Part shown: in pieces, positions 1 to 7,659 of the stretch | How positions within the stretch are numbered: the stretch's first letter is position 1 | How the letters are laid out: each line of letters begins with the position of its first letter | From: Nitrospira sp. | GTDB taxonomy: Bacteria; Nitrospirota; Nitrospiria; Nitrospirales; Nitrospiraceae | Assembly: GCA_020697375.1 (NCBI GenBank) | Contig: JAJFBJ010000108.1 | Span: 1-10,522, forward strand | DNA length: 10,522 bases | Reading direction: 5' to 3' | Translations under genes and position numbers: made by a program | The notes under the pieces: generated by a model | The model's database searches: none | Told to the model about the DNA's origin: nothing | What the model saw: the letters and a program-made list of their open reading frames with translations, nothing else

Positions 1-1
1 G

Positions 2-1183
2 CCTATGACCCCGATGGCCGGGACGCCCGGTTGGGTGGAGGTCACGCCATCATTGAAGTTCGGCGCGACCATTCCTTTCATCCTCTCTCCTGGCGACGGC
101 CAGAAGACGATCTTCGTGTGGTTCAAGGACGTCGGCGGCAACGTTTCCACCCCGGCAAGTGCCACGATCCTCGTCAATACATCCGGCTATCTCTGCGTGT
201 CCACGTGGGGACGGTCCGGCCGCGGTGCCTCGCTTCTGCACGGCGGCGAATTCATGGCGCCGATCTACGGCCTGTGCATCGATCAGCAGGGTTCCCTGTT
301 CGTGGTTGACAACGGCAACAATCGGATTCAAAAGTTCGATAACGCCGGCAACTTCATCATCTTGTGGGGGAACTTCGGCTCAGCCAACGCGAATTTCCAC
401 AATCCGACGGGCATTGCCTGCGACGGCAAAGGGGACGTGTGGGTGGTCGATACGAACAACCACCGCGTTCAGAAATTCGATGGAAAACTGGGCGGCTACC
501 TCATGAAGTTCGGCTCGCGTGGCAACGGCGAAGGACAGTTCAATTCGCCATGGGGCATCGCCGTAGACCGCGTACGCGGGTACGTCTACGTGGTGGACAG
601 CGCGAACTTCCGTGTCCAGAAGTTCGACATGACGGGAGAGTTCATCATGTCCTGGGGCAGCTTCGGCAATGGTGACGGGCAATTCTATTTCCCCCGCGGC
701 ATTGCCGTCGATCAATCCGATGGGGCCGTCTACGTGGTCGATATGGGCAACCACCGCGTTCAGAAGTTCGATACCAGCACGAACGTATTGCCTCAGTTAT
801 TGACGAAATGGGGCGGCAGCGCCGAGCCGGGACACGCCAGCAGTCCCTTGTCGCAGGAGGCCGGTCAGTTGCGGTCACCCTGGGGAATTGCGGTCGACGG
901 AGCAGGGGACGTGTACGTCACGGATACCGGCAATCATCGCATCGAGAAATTCGATAAGGAAGGCAATTTCATCACCCAGTGGGGCGGCTACGGTAACGGC
1001 AATGGCCAATTCAATTTCCCGTACGGGGTTGCGGTCGATGCCAAAGGCAGCGTCTTCGCCGTCGACAGCGGCAACACGCGGGTGCAGCAGTTCATGCCCG
1101 CCGATGAAGGGAGCGAGCGGCTCCAGGAAGAAGCGGAAGCGGCGGCCGAAATCGAAAAGGCTCAACAACCACAGAAGGCTTGA
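2..1183 (+). CDS. NHL-repeat beta-propeller protein, 5' truncated by the window edge
   Basis: The reading frame is already open at the first bases, so the Met codon at 5 is probably internal and the N-terminus lies outside the window. Counting from that Met, residues 1-58 look like the end of an Ig-like domain (IFVWFKDVGGNVS is a typical closing strand). Six NHL units follow, each built on G-I-A-V-D, V-Y-V-V-D, N-H-R-V-Q-K-F-D and a W-G...G-Q-F...P segment. Six blades make a complete propeller. The fourth unit carries an insertion of about 14 residues before its G-Q-L segment. The C-terminus is a short charged, Glu/Ala-rich probable helix. NHL propellers usually bind protein, RNA or glycan partners and many are secreted. 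No signal peptide can be seen because the start is missing, so location and ligand are unknown. The stop lies 21 bases before guaB, so co-transcription is possible but no functional link is evident. Confidence 0.85.
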   Translation, partial: PMTPMAGTPGWVEVTPSLKFGATIPFILSPGDGQKTIFVWFKDVGGNVSTPASATILVNTSGYLCVSTWGRSGRGASLLHGGEFMAPIYGLCIDQQGSLFVVDNGNNRIQKFDNAGNFIILWGNFGSANANFHNPTGIACDGKGDVWVVDTNNHRVQKFDGKLGGYLMKFGSRGNGEGQFNSPWGIAVDRVRGYVYVVDSANFRVQKFDMTGEFIMSWGSFGNGDGQFYFPRGIAVDQSDGAVYVVDMGNHRVQKFDTSTNVLPQLLTKWGGSAEPGHASSPLSQEAGQLRSPWGIAVDGAGDVYVTDTGNHRIEKFDKEGNFITQWGGYGNGNGQFNFPYGVAVDAKGSVFAVDSGNTRVQQFMPADEGSERLQEEAEAAAEIEKAQQPQKA

Positions 1184-1204
1184 CGGCCGGAGGACGGGAG
1201 GACC

Positions 1205-2671
1205 ATGCTCGAGAAAGAACCACGCCTCGGACTCACCTATGACGACGTGGTTCTCGTGCCTTCGAAGTCCGCCGTGCTTCCCAGCGAAGTCGACGTTCGT
1301 ACCCAGCTCACGCGTAACATTCAGATCAACATTCCCATCATTAGTTCCGCGATGGACACCGTGACGGAGTCGCGCTTGGCCATAGCGATGGCCCGTGAAG
1401 GCGGCGTGGGAATCATTCATCGCGTTCTCCCCCCCGCCGACCAGGCGGCGGAAGTCGACCGGGTGAAGAAATCCGAGAGCGGCATGATCCTGGATCCGGT
1501 AACCATCTCACCCGATCAAACGATCCGTGACGCCCACGACCTCATGGCCAGATACCGGATTTCGGGGATCCCGGTGACGAAGAACAAGAAACTGGTCGGG
1601 ATCCTCACGAATCGCGATCTCCGGTTCGAGACGCGATTGGATTTGAAGGTGTCCCAGGTCATGAAACGCGACAAACTGATCACGGCGCCTGAAGGGACCA
1701 GCCTTGAAAAGGCGCGTGAGATTCTTCACGAACACCGGATCGAGAAGTTGCCGGTTGTCAACAAGCAAGGTGACCTCAAGGGACTCATTACCATTAAAGA
1801 CATCGAAAAGCGGATCAAATACCCCAACGCCTGCAAAGATGCCCATGGACGGCTGCGTGTCGGCGCAGCGGTGGGCGTCGGGCCGGACGTCGAGGATCGA
1901 CTCACGCAACTCAAGAAAGCCGGCGTGGACCTGGTAGTAGTGGATACCGCCCATGGTCATGCCCAGGCAGTGCTCGAAACCGTCAGGATGATCAAGAAAC
2001 AGCACCCCTCCCTCGAACTGATCGCCGGTAACATTGCCACCGCTGAGGCAGCGAAAGATCTCCTGAAGGCCGGGGTCGATGCCGTGAAGGTCGGTGTCGG
2101 ACCTGGCTCGATTTGCACGACACGCATTGTCTCGGGCTCCGGGATGCCTCAACTGACGGCGATTGCCGATTGCGCGAAGGTGCTCGAAGGCAGCGGCGTG
2201 CCGATCGTGGCGGATGGCGGCATTAAATTTTCAGGCGACATCAGCAAGGCACTCGCGGCTGGCGCTTCAGCGGTGATGCTCGGCGGGTTGCTGGCCGGCA
2301 CCGAGGAGTCGCCCGGAGAGACGGTGCTCTATCAGGCGAGAACCTACAAAGTCTATCGCGGCATGGGGTCGATCGGCGCGATGGAACGAGGCGGCGGTGA
2401 TCGATACGGCCAGAGCGGGCGCCCGGCCCAAAAACTGGTGCCTGAAGGGATCGAAGGGCGTGTGCCGTACAAGGGCCCGCTGTCGGCCGTCATCTATCAA
2501 TTGGTGGGCGGCGTGAAGTCCGGGATGGGCTATTGCGGATGCAAAACGATCCCCGAACTCCAGATGAACGCGTCGTTTATCCGGCAGACCGTCGCGGGGC
2601 TCCGTGAAAGCCATGTGCACGACGTCATCATCACCAAAGAAGCGCCGAACTATCGCATGGACTGGGAATAA
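1205..2671 (+). CDS. guaB: Inosine-5'-monophosphate dehydrogenase (IMPDH)
   Basis: This cytosolic enzyme oxidises IMP to XMP with NAD+, the committed step of guanine nucleotide synthesis. The product is 488 residues, the usual full length of bacterial IMPDH. The N-terminal part of the TIM barrel has the [10 protein letters not shown] motif and the [10 protein letters not shown] segment. Two CBS domains are inserted at roughly residues 95-150 and 156-213. The catalytic loop [10 protein letters not shown] places the nucleophile at Cys304, and the mobile flap has Arg400-Tyr401 in GGGDRYGQ. All key residues are present. The ATG at 1205 is supported by purine-rich GGAGGA (1189-1194) and GGGAGGA (1196-1202) ahead of it. 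guaA follows 112 bases downstream in the same orientation, the classical guaBA arrangement. The CBS pair suggests allosteric control by purine nucleotides, as known for the family. Confidence 0.98.
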   Translation: MLEKEPRLGLTYDDVVLVPSKSAVLPSEVDVRTQLTRNIQINIPIISSAMDTVTESRLAIAMAREGGVGIIHRVLPPADQAAEVDRVKKSESGMILDPVTISPDQTIRDAHDLMARYRISGIPVTKNKKLVGILTNRDLRFETRLDLKVSQVMKRDKLITAPEGTSLEKAREILHEHRIEKLPVVNKQGDLKGLITIKDIEKRIKYPNACKDAHGRLRVGAAVGVGPDVEDRLTQLKKAGVDLVVVDTAHGHAQAVLETVRMIKKQHPSLELIAGNIATAEAAKDLLKAGVDAVKVGVGPGSICTTRIVSGSGMPQLTAIADCAKVLEGSGVPIVADGGIKFSGDISKALAAGASAVMLGGLLAGTEESPGETVLYQARTYKVYRGMGSIGAMERGGGDRYGQSGRPAQKLVPEGIEGRVPYKGPLSAVIYQLVGGVKSGMGYCGCKTIPELQMNASFIRQTVAGLRESHVHDVIITKEAPNYRMDWE

Positions 2672-2792
2672 ACGGGAGCGAACGGCGTCTGGCGTCTAGC
2701 CGATAGTACGGTCGCTGAACGCTGCCTTCTCTGCCTGCCGTTTCTTCTGCGGATATCAGCCATCAGGTAGACACCATACGCTCTTGTCAAAG
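2672..2792 (+). other. guaB-guaA intergenic spacer
   Basis: The spacer holds a perfect tandem 7-mer, GGCGTCT, at 2684-2690 and 2691-2697. It also has a weak long-range pairing of AGCGA (2677-2681) with TCGCT (2712-2716). I see no convincing promoter, T-tract terminator or riboswitch. guaB and guaA may therefore be read through as one transcript, although 112 bases is a long gap for tight coupling. Confidence 0.4.
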
Positions 2793-4349
2793 ATGGAACT
2801 CTGGCACGATAGAATCCTGGTCCTTGATTTCGGCTCTCAGTACACCCAGTTGATCGCGCGACGCATTCGGGAAGCGCAGGTCTATTCCCAGATCCTTCCG
2901 TGCACCGTTCCACTCGCCACGATTTTAGCCTATAGGCCGCAGGGCATCGTGCTTTCCGGCGGTCCGTCCAGCGTATATGAAAAGAAGGCTCCGGCCGTTC
3001 CAAAGGAACTGTTCGATCAGGGTATTCCAATTCTCGGCATTTGCTACGGCATGCAGCTGGTCACGCATCTTTCCGGCGGGGATGTCGCGAGGTCGAAGCA
3101 TCGAGAATATGGTCGGGCCGAACTGACGATCGACGATGCGAGTGATTTGTTTGCCGGCATCGGCAAAAACGGCTCGACGGTTGTCTGGATGTCTCATGGG
3201 GACCGCATCGAACGGATGCCGCCGGGATTCCGGTCCATTGCCCATACGGATAATTCTCCCGTGGCCGCCATGAAGCGAGTCGATGGCAAGCGGCGGGTGT
3301 ACTGCCTGCAGTTCCATCCCGAAGTCGCCCATACTCCGGAAGGCACCCAGGTGCTTCGGAACTTTGTGTATCAGATTTGCGGCAGCAAACCGACCTGGAC
3401 CATGCAGTCGTATGTGGAAACGGCGGTCAAGCAGATCCGAGAGCAGGTGGGCAGTGAGCGCGTCATTTGTGCGTTGAGCGGAGGCGTGGATTCATCGGTG
3501 GCCGCGGCCCTGACGCATCGGGCGATCGGCGATCAGCTCACCTGCATCTTTGTCGATAACGGGGTTCTTAGAGCGGGTGAGCGCGATCAGGTGCAGAAGA
3601 CCTTCGCCTCACAGCTGCATCTGAATCTCCGGATGCTCGATCGGACTGAAGAGTTCCTGGCGGGCTTAAAAAACGTGACGGATCCTGAAAGAAAACGCAA
3701 GAACATCGGGCGTCTGTTCATCAAGAATTTCGATGCCGAGGCCCGGAAGCTGAAGGGCGTCAAGTATCTAGTCCAGGGCACGTTGTATCCGGATGTCATT
3801 GAGAGCGTCAGCTTCAAAGGCCCTTCTGCGACGATCAAGACCCATCACAATGTCGGAGGACTGCCGGCGCGGATGAGGCTCAAGCTGATCGAGCCGCTCC
3901 GTGAATTGTTCAAAGACGAAGTGCGGGTGTTGGGAAAAGAGCTGGGCTTGCCGGATGAGATCATCTGGCGCCAGCCGTTTCCGGGTCCCGGGTTGGCGAT
4001 TCGAGTGCTCGGCTCCGTGACGAAGGAGCGGCTGGTCATTTTACGTGCGGCAGAGACGATCGTAGATCAAGAAATCCGAAGCGCCGGCCTCTATCGCGAC
4101 ATTTGGCAGGCGTTTGCGGTGCTGCTGCCCATCCGAACAGTCGGCGTGATGGGCGATCAGCGAACGTATGAGAATGTCGTGGCGATTCGCGCCGTGACGA
4201 GCTTGGACGGAATGACGGCAGACTGGGCGAAGATTCCCACCGAGGTCCTCGGCCGGATGTCCAATCGAATCATCAACGAAGTGAAAGGCGTAAACCGCGT
4301 CGTCTACGATATTAGCTCGAAACCGCCGAGCACCATCGAATGGGAATAG
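2793..4349 (+). CDS. guaA: GMP synthase, glutamine-hydrolysing
   Basis: This cytosolic enzyme converts XMP to GMP using ATP and ammonia released from glutamine, completing the path begun by GuaB. From the ATG at 2793 the product is 518 residues, normal for GuaA. The N-terminal class I glutamine amidotransferase domain begins with the [14 protein letters not shown] motif. It has Cys84 in GICYGMQ as the nucleophile and His175/Glu177 in FHPEV completing the triad. The ATP-pyrophosphatase domain has its PP-loop SGGVDSS from Ser229. The C-terminal dimerisation domain ends in the conserved PPSTIEWE. An alternative TTG start at 2784 would add three residues. Neither start has a strong ribosome binding site: AGGTAG at 2765-2770 sits 13 bases before the TTG. 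I chose the ATG because family homology begins just after it. Confidence 0.97.
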   Translation: MELWHDRILVLDFGSQYTQLIARRIREAQVYSQILPCTVPLATILAYRPQGIVLSGGPSSVYEKKAPAVPKELFDQGIPILGICYGMQLVTHLSGGDVARSKHREYGRAELTIDDASDLFAGIGKNGSTVVWMSHGDRIERMPPGFRSIAHTDNSPVAAMKRVDGKRRVYCLQFHPEVAHTPEGTQVLRNFVYQICGSKPTWTMQSYVETAVKQIREQVGSERVICALSGGVDSSVAAALTHRAIGDQLTCIFVDNGVLRAGERDQVQKTFASQLHLNLRMLDRTEEFLAGLKNVTDPERKRKNIGRLFIKNFDAEARKLKGVKYLVQGTLYPDVIESVSFKGPSATIKTHHNVGGLPARMRLKLIEPLRELFKDEVRVLGKELGLPDEIIWRQPFPGPGLAIRVLGSVTKERLVILRAAETIVDQEIRSAGLYRDIWQAFAVLLPIRTVGVMGDQRTYENVVAIRAVTSLDGMTADWAKIPTEVLGRMSNRIINEVKGVNRVVYDISSKPPSTIEWE

Positions 4350-4350
4350 A

Positions 4351-4369
4351 GATGATCAGCCTGGTCATC
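4351..4369 (+). terminator. Hairpin immediately after guaA (no T-tract)
   Basis: GATGATCAGCCTGGTCATC folds into an 8-pair stem with one G-U pair and a GCC loop, beginning one base after the guaA stop codon. The following bases (AGTCCGTGTG) contain no T-run. It does not meet the intrinsic-terminator pattern and may instead be an RNA 3'-end protecting structure or a Rho-assisted end. Confidence 0.4.
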
Positions 4370-4416
4370 AGTCCGTGTGCTCGGGGAAAGAGTGAGGGGT
4401 GGCCCGTTGGTCTCTT

Positions 4417-4592
4417 GTGCTCGCCCAACGCCCACGCGGGGAGAGGGGTGTAGGGCTGGTAGATCTCCCGCGCTCGCCGAACGCGCACGCCACACGGAGA
4501 GTGGCTTTTATCCCGTCGCCAAGACCAATAACCGTGGCTCCGGGTCGAACAAGTTCTGTTTGGCGGTGCTCGTCCAAGCGCGCAGTGGGAGA
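4417..4592 (+). repeat. Three degenerate copies of a ~28-base intergenic repeat
   Basis: The copies lie at 4417-4444, 4470-4500 and 4566-4592. Each begins GTGCTCG or GCGCTCG, continues with a CCAACG-like core (CCCAACGC, CCGAACGC, TCCAAGCG) and a CGCAC/CGCA segment, and ends GGGAGA or CGGAGA. The copies differ by small indels before the GGAGA end. From memory, similar wording recurs between genes in Nitrospira genomes, but I could not check this. Confidence 0.5.
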
Positions 4593-4634
4593 CCAACCCA
4601 GCCCCGCCCCGAGGAGGCAACAAGCGAGCTTGGA

Positions 4635-4678
4635 GGGACCATATATAGGCGGTGCGCACTTGGGTAAAGGGTGGTCCC
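4635..4678. repeat. Inverted repeat upstream of rluB-type gene
   Basis: GGGACCA at 4635-4641 is exactly matched by TGGTCCC at 4672-4678 across 30 bases. The enclosed sequence contains the perfect palindrome GTGCGCAC (4652-4659) and the AT-rich TATATA. It could be a transcript stem with an inner hairpin, a protein-binding operator, or a remnant of a palindromic repeat. Its position 75 bases before the gene start is compatible with a regulatory role, but nothing identifies a regulator. Confidence 0.35.
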
Positions 4679-4744
4679 GGCGCATCTAAGGCGAGTGGGT
4701 GAGAAGAGCGCGCACGTTTAAGACCAATCGGGCCACCGATGAGA

Positions 4745-4750
4745 GAGGGG
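4745..4750 (+). promoter_or_regulatory. Ribosome binding site fixing the pseudouridine synthase start
   Basis: GAGGGG ends two bases before the ATG at 4753, with the GAGG core four bases away. This supports the ATG at 4753 over an in-frame GTG at 4699, which would add 18 residues with no family similarity. Confidence 0.6.
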
Positions 4751-4752
4751 AA

Positions 4753-5604
4753 ATGGAAATCAGACTTCAGAAGTTGATTGCCGGAACCGGCCTCGCGTCT
4801 CGGCGAAAAGCCGAGGGCTTGATCGCCGCTGGTCGAGTGATGGTCAACGGAAAGATCGTTACGGAGCTGGGGACCCGAGTCAATCCGGAACGGGATCACG
4901 TCAAAGTCGACGGCAAGCATCTTAGCGCAGCACAGCCGTTTGTATATCTGATGCTCAACAAGCCCAAGAATGTCGTGTCGACGCTCGACGATCCGGGAGG
5001 GCGCACCACCGTCAAGGATTACCTGCGTGGCGTGTCCGTGCGTGTGTTTCCAGTCGGCCGGTTGGATTTCGACAGCGAAGGACTGATGCTGCTGACGAAC
5101 AACGGAGATCTTGCTCAGGCCCTGCTCCACCCACGCTACCATGTGCCCAAGACATATCTGATCAAGGTGAAGGGTGTGCTGACGGATGAAGACTTTGCTC
5201 AGTTGGAACAGGGTGTGAGGCTGGAGGACGGGATGACGAGCCCGGCGCAGGTGAAGAAGGTCCGAAAGGTCGAGGCGAATTCCTGGCTGGAGATGACTAT
5301 CCGCGAGGGACGTAAACACCAAGTCAAGCGGATGCTCGAATCGGTCGGCCATCCGGTCATCAAACTGATGCGGATCAGAATGGGGCCGCTCTCCCTGGGG
5401 CATTTGGCGCCGGGCGAGTTCCGGTTCTTGACCGATCGCGAGGCGAATACGTTGCGCGAGCTTGTCGATGAGCGGGTGGCACTCGCCCAAGGGGTAGCAG
5501 AACCGGCTCGACCGTCCAAGAGGCGGCCGAGGCGTTCCGGGTGGGCGCGTTCAACGAAGATAAAGAAAAGTCGTGGCCGAGCACCATCATCGGTGAATCG
5601 ATGA
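4753..5604 (+). CDS. rluB: rRNA pseudouridine synthase, RsuA/RluB family
   Basis: The enzyme isomerises a specific uridine of ribosomal RNA to pseudouridine. In E. coli the RluB member acts on 23S rRNA helix 89. The product is 283 residues. Residues 2-60 form an S4 RNA-binding domain (RLQKLIAGTGLASRRKAE...GRVMVNG). The catalytic domain follows, with KPKNVVST, FPVGRLDFDSEGL carrying the catalytic Asp105, the HPRYHVPKTY segment and REGRKHQVKRM near the end of the core. The last 35 residues or so are strongly basic (Arg/Lys/Ser rich) and probably disordered, a common RNA-contacting tail in this family. RluB is more likely than RsuA or RluE from the S4 domain and the overall pattern, but the exact target uridine cannot be read from sequence. 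A hairpin overlaps the stop codon. Confidence 0.88.
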   Translation: MEIRLQKLIAGTGLASRRKAEGLIAAGRVMVNGKIVTELGTRVNPERDHVKVDGKHLSAAQPFVYLMLNKPKNVVSTLDDPGGRTTVKDYLRGVSVRVFPVGRLDFDSEGLMLLTNNGDLAQALLHPRYHVPKTYLIKVKGVLTDEDFAQLEQGVRLEDGMTSPAQVKKVRKVEANSWLEMTIREGRKHQVKRMLESVGHPVIKLMRIRMGPLSLGHLAPGEFRFLTDREANTLRELVDERVALAQGVAEPARPSKRRPRRSGWARSTKIKKSRGRAPSSVNR

Positions 5605-5605
5605 T
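5586..5605 (+). terminator. Hairpin overlapping the rluB-type stop codon
   Basis: ATCATCG (5586-5592) pairs perfectly with CGATGAT (5599-5605) around a six-base loop, and the TGA stop (5602-5604) lies in the 3' arm. No T-run follows (ACGCGATTG). It is listed as a possible 3'-end structure, not a proven terminator. Confidence 0.3.
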
Positions 5606-5632
5606 ACGCGATTGTTCGGTCTGTATGGCTCG

Positions 5633-5835
5633 GACGATCAAAAAGGCGGCTGTCTCACCCGCCCAACCCCGACGCGCAGCATCGCGTCTGTCCGCAGGCT
5701 CAACCGCAGCAGACCGAGCGATGCGAGAACGAAGGTTGGTGAAAGGCGCGTCCCGGGCAAACGGTTGCGAAGCAATCGGGGGAGGGCAGGTGAGAAAGAT
5801 TCGACGGGCGGAACACAGTGGACTTTTTCATCGTC
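5633..5835. repeat. 203-base intergenic element with near-identical inverted ends (MITE- or REP-like)
   Basis: The left end GACGATCAAAAAGGC (5633-5647) matches the reverse complement of the right end GACTTTTTCATCGTC (5821-5835) at 13 of 15 positions. The interior has an internal hairpin at 5762-5778 (CGGTTGC, GAA loop, GCAATCG, one G-T pair) and a segment reading GAGCGATGCGAGAACG. It encodes no recognisable protein. I recall intergenic repeats in Nitrospira genomes with a CAAAAAGGC left end, a GCGATGCGAGAACG middle and a GACTTTTTCA right end, but this is memory, not a search. No flanking target-site duplication is obvious. Its right end is 22 bases before the aspS start. Confidence 0.5.
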
Positions 5836-5857
5836 GGGTGAAGAAAGCGAGCGTGAC

Positions 5858-7621
5858 GTGAAGAGCAGAACGCACCGGTGCGGAGAGTTGAACAGGTCCC
5901 ATGTCGGCCAGACTGTCGTGTTGAACGGGTGGGTGCAGCGCCGCCGCGATCACGGGATGGTACTGTTTATCGACCTGAGAGACCGGACCGGTATCACGCA
6001 AGTCGTCTTCAATGCGGAGCGCAATGCCGCCGTGCACAAGGCGGCCCATACCCTACGGAGCGAGTGCGTCGTATCGGTGACCGGAACAGTGACGGCCCGT
6101 CCGGATGAGTCCAGGAACGCCAATCTGCCGACCGGTGAGATTGAAGTCTTTGCGGATGCCGTGGAGATTTTGAATGAGGCCAAGACACCTCCATTTGTCA
6201 TCGAGGACGATGCCGAAGTCACGGAAGCCATCCGCTTGAAGTATCGCTATCTCGACTTACGCCGGCCGAGAATGCAACGGCTGTTGAGCTTGCGGCACGC
6301 GATCATGCAGGCGACGCGGGGCTTCCTGAATGCGGATGGATTCCTGGAAGTTGAAACGCCGATTCTGACGAAAAGCACACCGGAAGGTGCGCGCGACTAT
6401 CTGGTGCCGAGCCGCGTCAATCCCGGACAGTTTTTTGCCCTGCCACAGTCGCCGCAGCTCTTCAAACAGGTGCTCATGGTGAGCGGTGTGGATCGCTACT
6501 ACCAGATTGCCCGCTGTTTCCGGGACGAAGATCTACGCAACGATCGACAGCCGGAATTTACCCAGATCGATCTCGAAATGTCCTTCGTGGATCGTGAGCA
6601 GGTCATGAGTGTGATGGAACGGATGATCGTGACGGTGTTTCGCGAAGCGGGTGGCGTCCAGCTGCCGACCCCGTTCCCCCGGATGTCGTATGCGGAGGCG
6701 ATGGGGAAGTATGGAACGGACAAACCAGACCTTCGTTTCGACATGCCGCTGTACGACGTCACGGCCTTTGCCGGGACGAGCGAGTTCAAGGTGTTTCGCG
6801 AAGCGGCCGGAAAGGGAAAGATCGTCAAGGCGCTCATCGTCAAAGGCGGGAGCAGCATCCCACGCAGCCGGATCGATGCTCTAGGAGAAACCGCCAGGAG
6901 CTTCGGGGCCAAGGGCCTGGCGTGGCTGAAAGTGGCAAGCGATGGGCAATTGGATTCGGTCATTGCAAAATTCCTGGATGCCAAAGCATTTGCTGCCGCC
7001 TTGCCGGAAGCCAAGCCCGGCGACCTGGTGCTGTTCGGGGCGGACACCGCCGCCGTCGTTCATGACGTGTTGGGCCGCATCCGGCTGCTGCTCGGGGAAG
7101 AGTTGAGTGTGATCGACAACACAGCGTGGAAGCCCCTCTGGGTCACCGATTTTCCTTTGCTCGATTATTCGCAGGAAGAAAAGCGCTACATCTTCATGCA
7201 CAATCCCTTTGCCGCTCCCCTCGACGAGGACGTGGCCTTGCTGGACTCGGACCCGCTGAAAGTGCGTGCCAAGGCATACGACATGGTGCTCAACGGCAAC
7301 GAAATCGGCGGAGGCAGCATCCGCAATCATCGCAGTGATGTACAGCTGCGCATACTGGACCTCCTGGGAATCGGCAAGGAGCAAGCGCAGGCCAAGTTCG
7401 GGTTCTTGCTCGACGCTCTGGATTACGGAGCGCCTCCGCACGGCGGCATCGCCTTCGGCCTCGACCGGCTGATCATGCTGCTCGGGGGTGCCGATTCCAT
7501 TCGCGACGTCATTGCGTTTCCAAAAACGCAACGCGCTCAATGTCCGCTGACGGACGCGCCGTCACCGGTCGGAGCCGATCAGTTGAAGGAGTTGCGGATC
7601 AAGCTCGATCTTCTGGAGTAG
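5858..7621 (+). CDS. aspS: Aspartyl-tRNA synthetase, bacterial type, predicted non-discriminating
   Basis: This class II synthetase attaches aspartate to tRNA-Asp in the cytosol. With the GTG start at 5858 the product is 587 residues, the bacterial norm. The N-terminal anticodon-binding OB fold includes [20 protein letters not shown]. Motif 1 lies near [20 protein letters not shown]. Motif 2 is [20 protein letters not shown] with Arg222. A bacterial GAD insertion domain lies at about residues 290-410. Motif 3 is GIAFGLDRL with Arg537. The frame is open upstream to 5612, but those 82 extra codons are translated intergenic repeat and lack homology, so the GTG where family similarity begins ([10 protein letters not shown]) is preferred; its ribosome binding site is weak. 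His32 occupies the place of Leu30 in the discriminating E. coli enzyme, suggesting that tRNA-Asn is also charged. The stop codon lies in a tandem duplication leading into aroC. Confidence 0.96.
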   Translation: MKSRTHRCGELNRSHVGQTVVLNGWVQRRRDHGMVLFIDLRDRTGITQVVFNAERNAAVHKAAHTLRSECVVSVTGTVTARPDESRNANLPTGEIEVFADAVEILNEAKTPPFVIEDDAEVTEAIRLKYRYLDLRRPRMQRLLSLRHAIMQATRGFLNADGFLEVETPILTKSTPEGARDYLVPSRVNPGQFFALPQSPQLFKQVLMVSGVDRYYQIARCFRDEDLRNDRQPEFTQIDLEMSFVDREQVMSVMERMIVTVFREAGGVQLPTPFPRMSYAEAMGKYGTDKPDLRFDMPLYDVTAFAGTSEFKVFREAAGKGKIVKALIVKGGSSIPRSRIDALGETARSFGAKGLAWLKVASDGQLDSVIAKFLDAKAFAAALPEAKPGDLVLFGADTAAVVHDVLGRIRLLLGEELSVIDNTAWKPLWVTDFPLLDYSQEEKRYIFMHNPFAAPLDEDVALLDSDPLKVRAKAYDMVLNGNEIGGGSIRNHRSDVQLRILDLLGIGKEQAQAKFGFLLDALDYGAPPHGGIAFGLDRLIMLLGGADSIRDVIAFPKTQRAQCPLTDAPSPVGADQLKELRIKLDLLE

Positions 7622-7627
7622 ATCGAG
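7604..7627 (+). other. Stem-loop spanning the aspS stop codon
   Basis: CTCGATC (7604-7610) pairs perfectly with GATCGAG (7621-7627), enclosing the aspS stop. A second identical GATCGAG at 7637-7643, created by the tandem duplication, can pair with the same left arm and would then overlap the aroC ribosome binding site. The two pairings exclude each other. A regulatory role is inference only. Confidence 0.35.
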
Positions 7628-7644
7628 GCTGGAGTAGATCGAGG
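7613..7644 (+). repeat. Perfect 16-base tandem duplication at the aspS-aroC junction
   Basis: CTGGAGTAGATCGAGG occurs twice back to back, at 7613-7628 and 7629-7644, with no mismatch. The first copy contains the last two sense codons and the TAG stop of aspS. The second lies in the aroC leader and runs into the ribosome binding site. Perfect identity suggests a recent slippage event. Confidence 0.85.
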
Positions 7645-7649
7645 GAGGA
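7641..7649 (+). promoter_or_regulatory. Ribosome binding site of aroC
   Basis: GAGGGAGGA sits 10 bases before the ATG at 7660, close to an ideal Shine-Dalgarno sequence. It decides the aroC start against longer in-frame readings that begin inside aspS. Confidence 0.75.
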
Positions 7650-7659
7650 ATTCCCCGTC

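Larger units (their letters stand above)
4350..4752. other. Gene-free 403-base stretch between guaA and the pseudouridine synthase gene
   Basis: No frame here reads like a protein with recognisable motifs, and I see no tRNA, SRP RNA, 6S RNA or RNase P signature. The stretch contains the guaA-end hairpin, three degenerate repeats (4417-4592), a 7-base inverted repeat with a 30-base spacer (4635-4678) and AAGACCAAT at both 4520-4528 and 4720-4728. The most AT-rich point is TATATA at 4642-4647, which could be a -10 box for the downstream gene, but no matching -35 is visible. It reads as decayed repeat sequence or an unrecognised untranslated RNA. Confidence 0.55.

Noticed and set aside
2672..2792. 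Purine riboswitch or guanine-responsive leader between guaB and guaA
   Set aside because: None of the conserved purine riboswitch core sequences or the paired-loop architecture is visible.
4417..4592. Possible CRISPR array
   Set aside because: There are only three degenerate copies of unequal length with unequal spacing and no cas gene nearby.
4642..4647. TATATA as a -10 promoter box for the pseudouridine synthase gene
   Set aside because: No acceptable -35 hexamer lies 15-19 bases upstream (the position reads AACAAG), so it is mentioned only as an AT-rich point.
4377..4689. Two overlapping + strand frames of 96 codons in the guaA-rluB gap
   Set aside because: They run through the degenerate repeats in two frames with no ribosome binding site or homology, as expected of GC-rich non-coding DNA.
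4312..5490. Long open frame on the - strand (392 codons) opposite the rluB-type gene and the guaA-rluB gap
   Set aside because: It lies antisense to a clearly recognisable gene, has no family motif and no ribosome binding site. Long antisense frames are common in GC-rich coding DNA.
5541..5861. Small + strand frame (106 codons) across the rluB-aspS gap
   Set aside because: It overlaps the end of the pseudouridine synthase gene and the inverted-repeat element, and its translation is low-complexity basic sequence.
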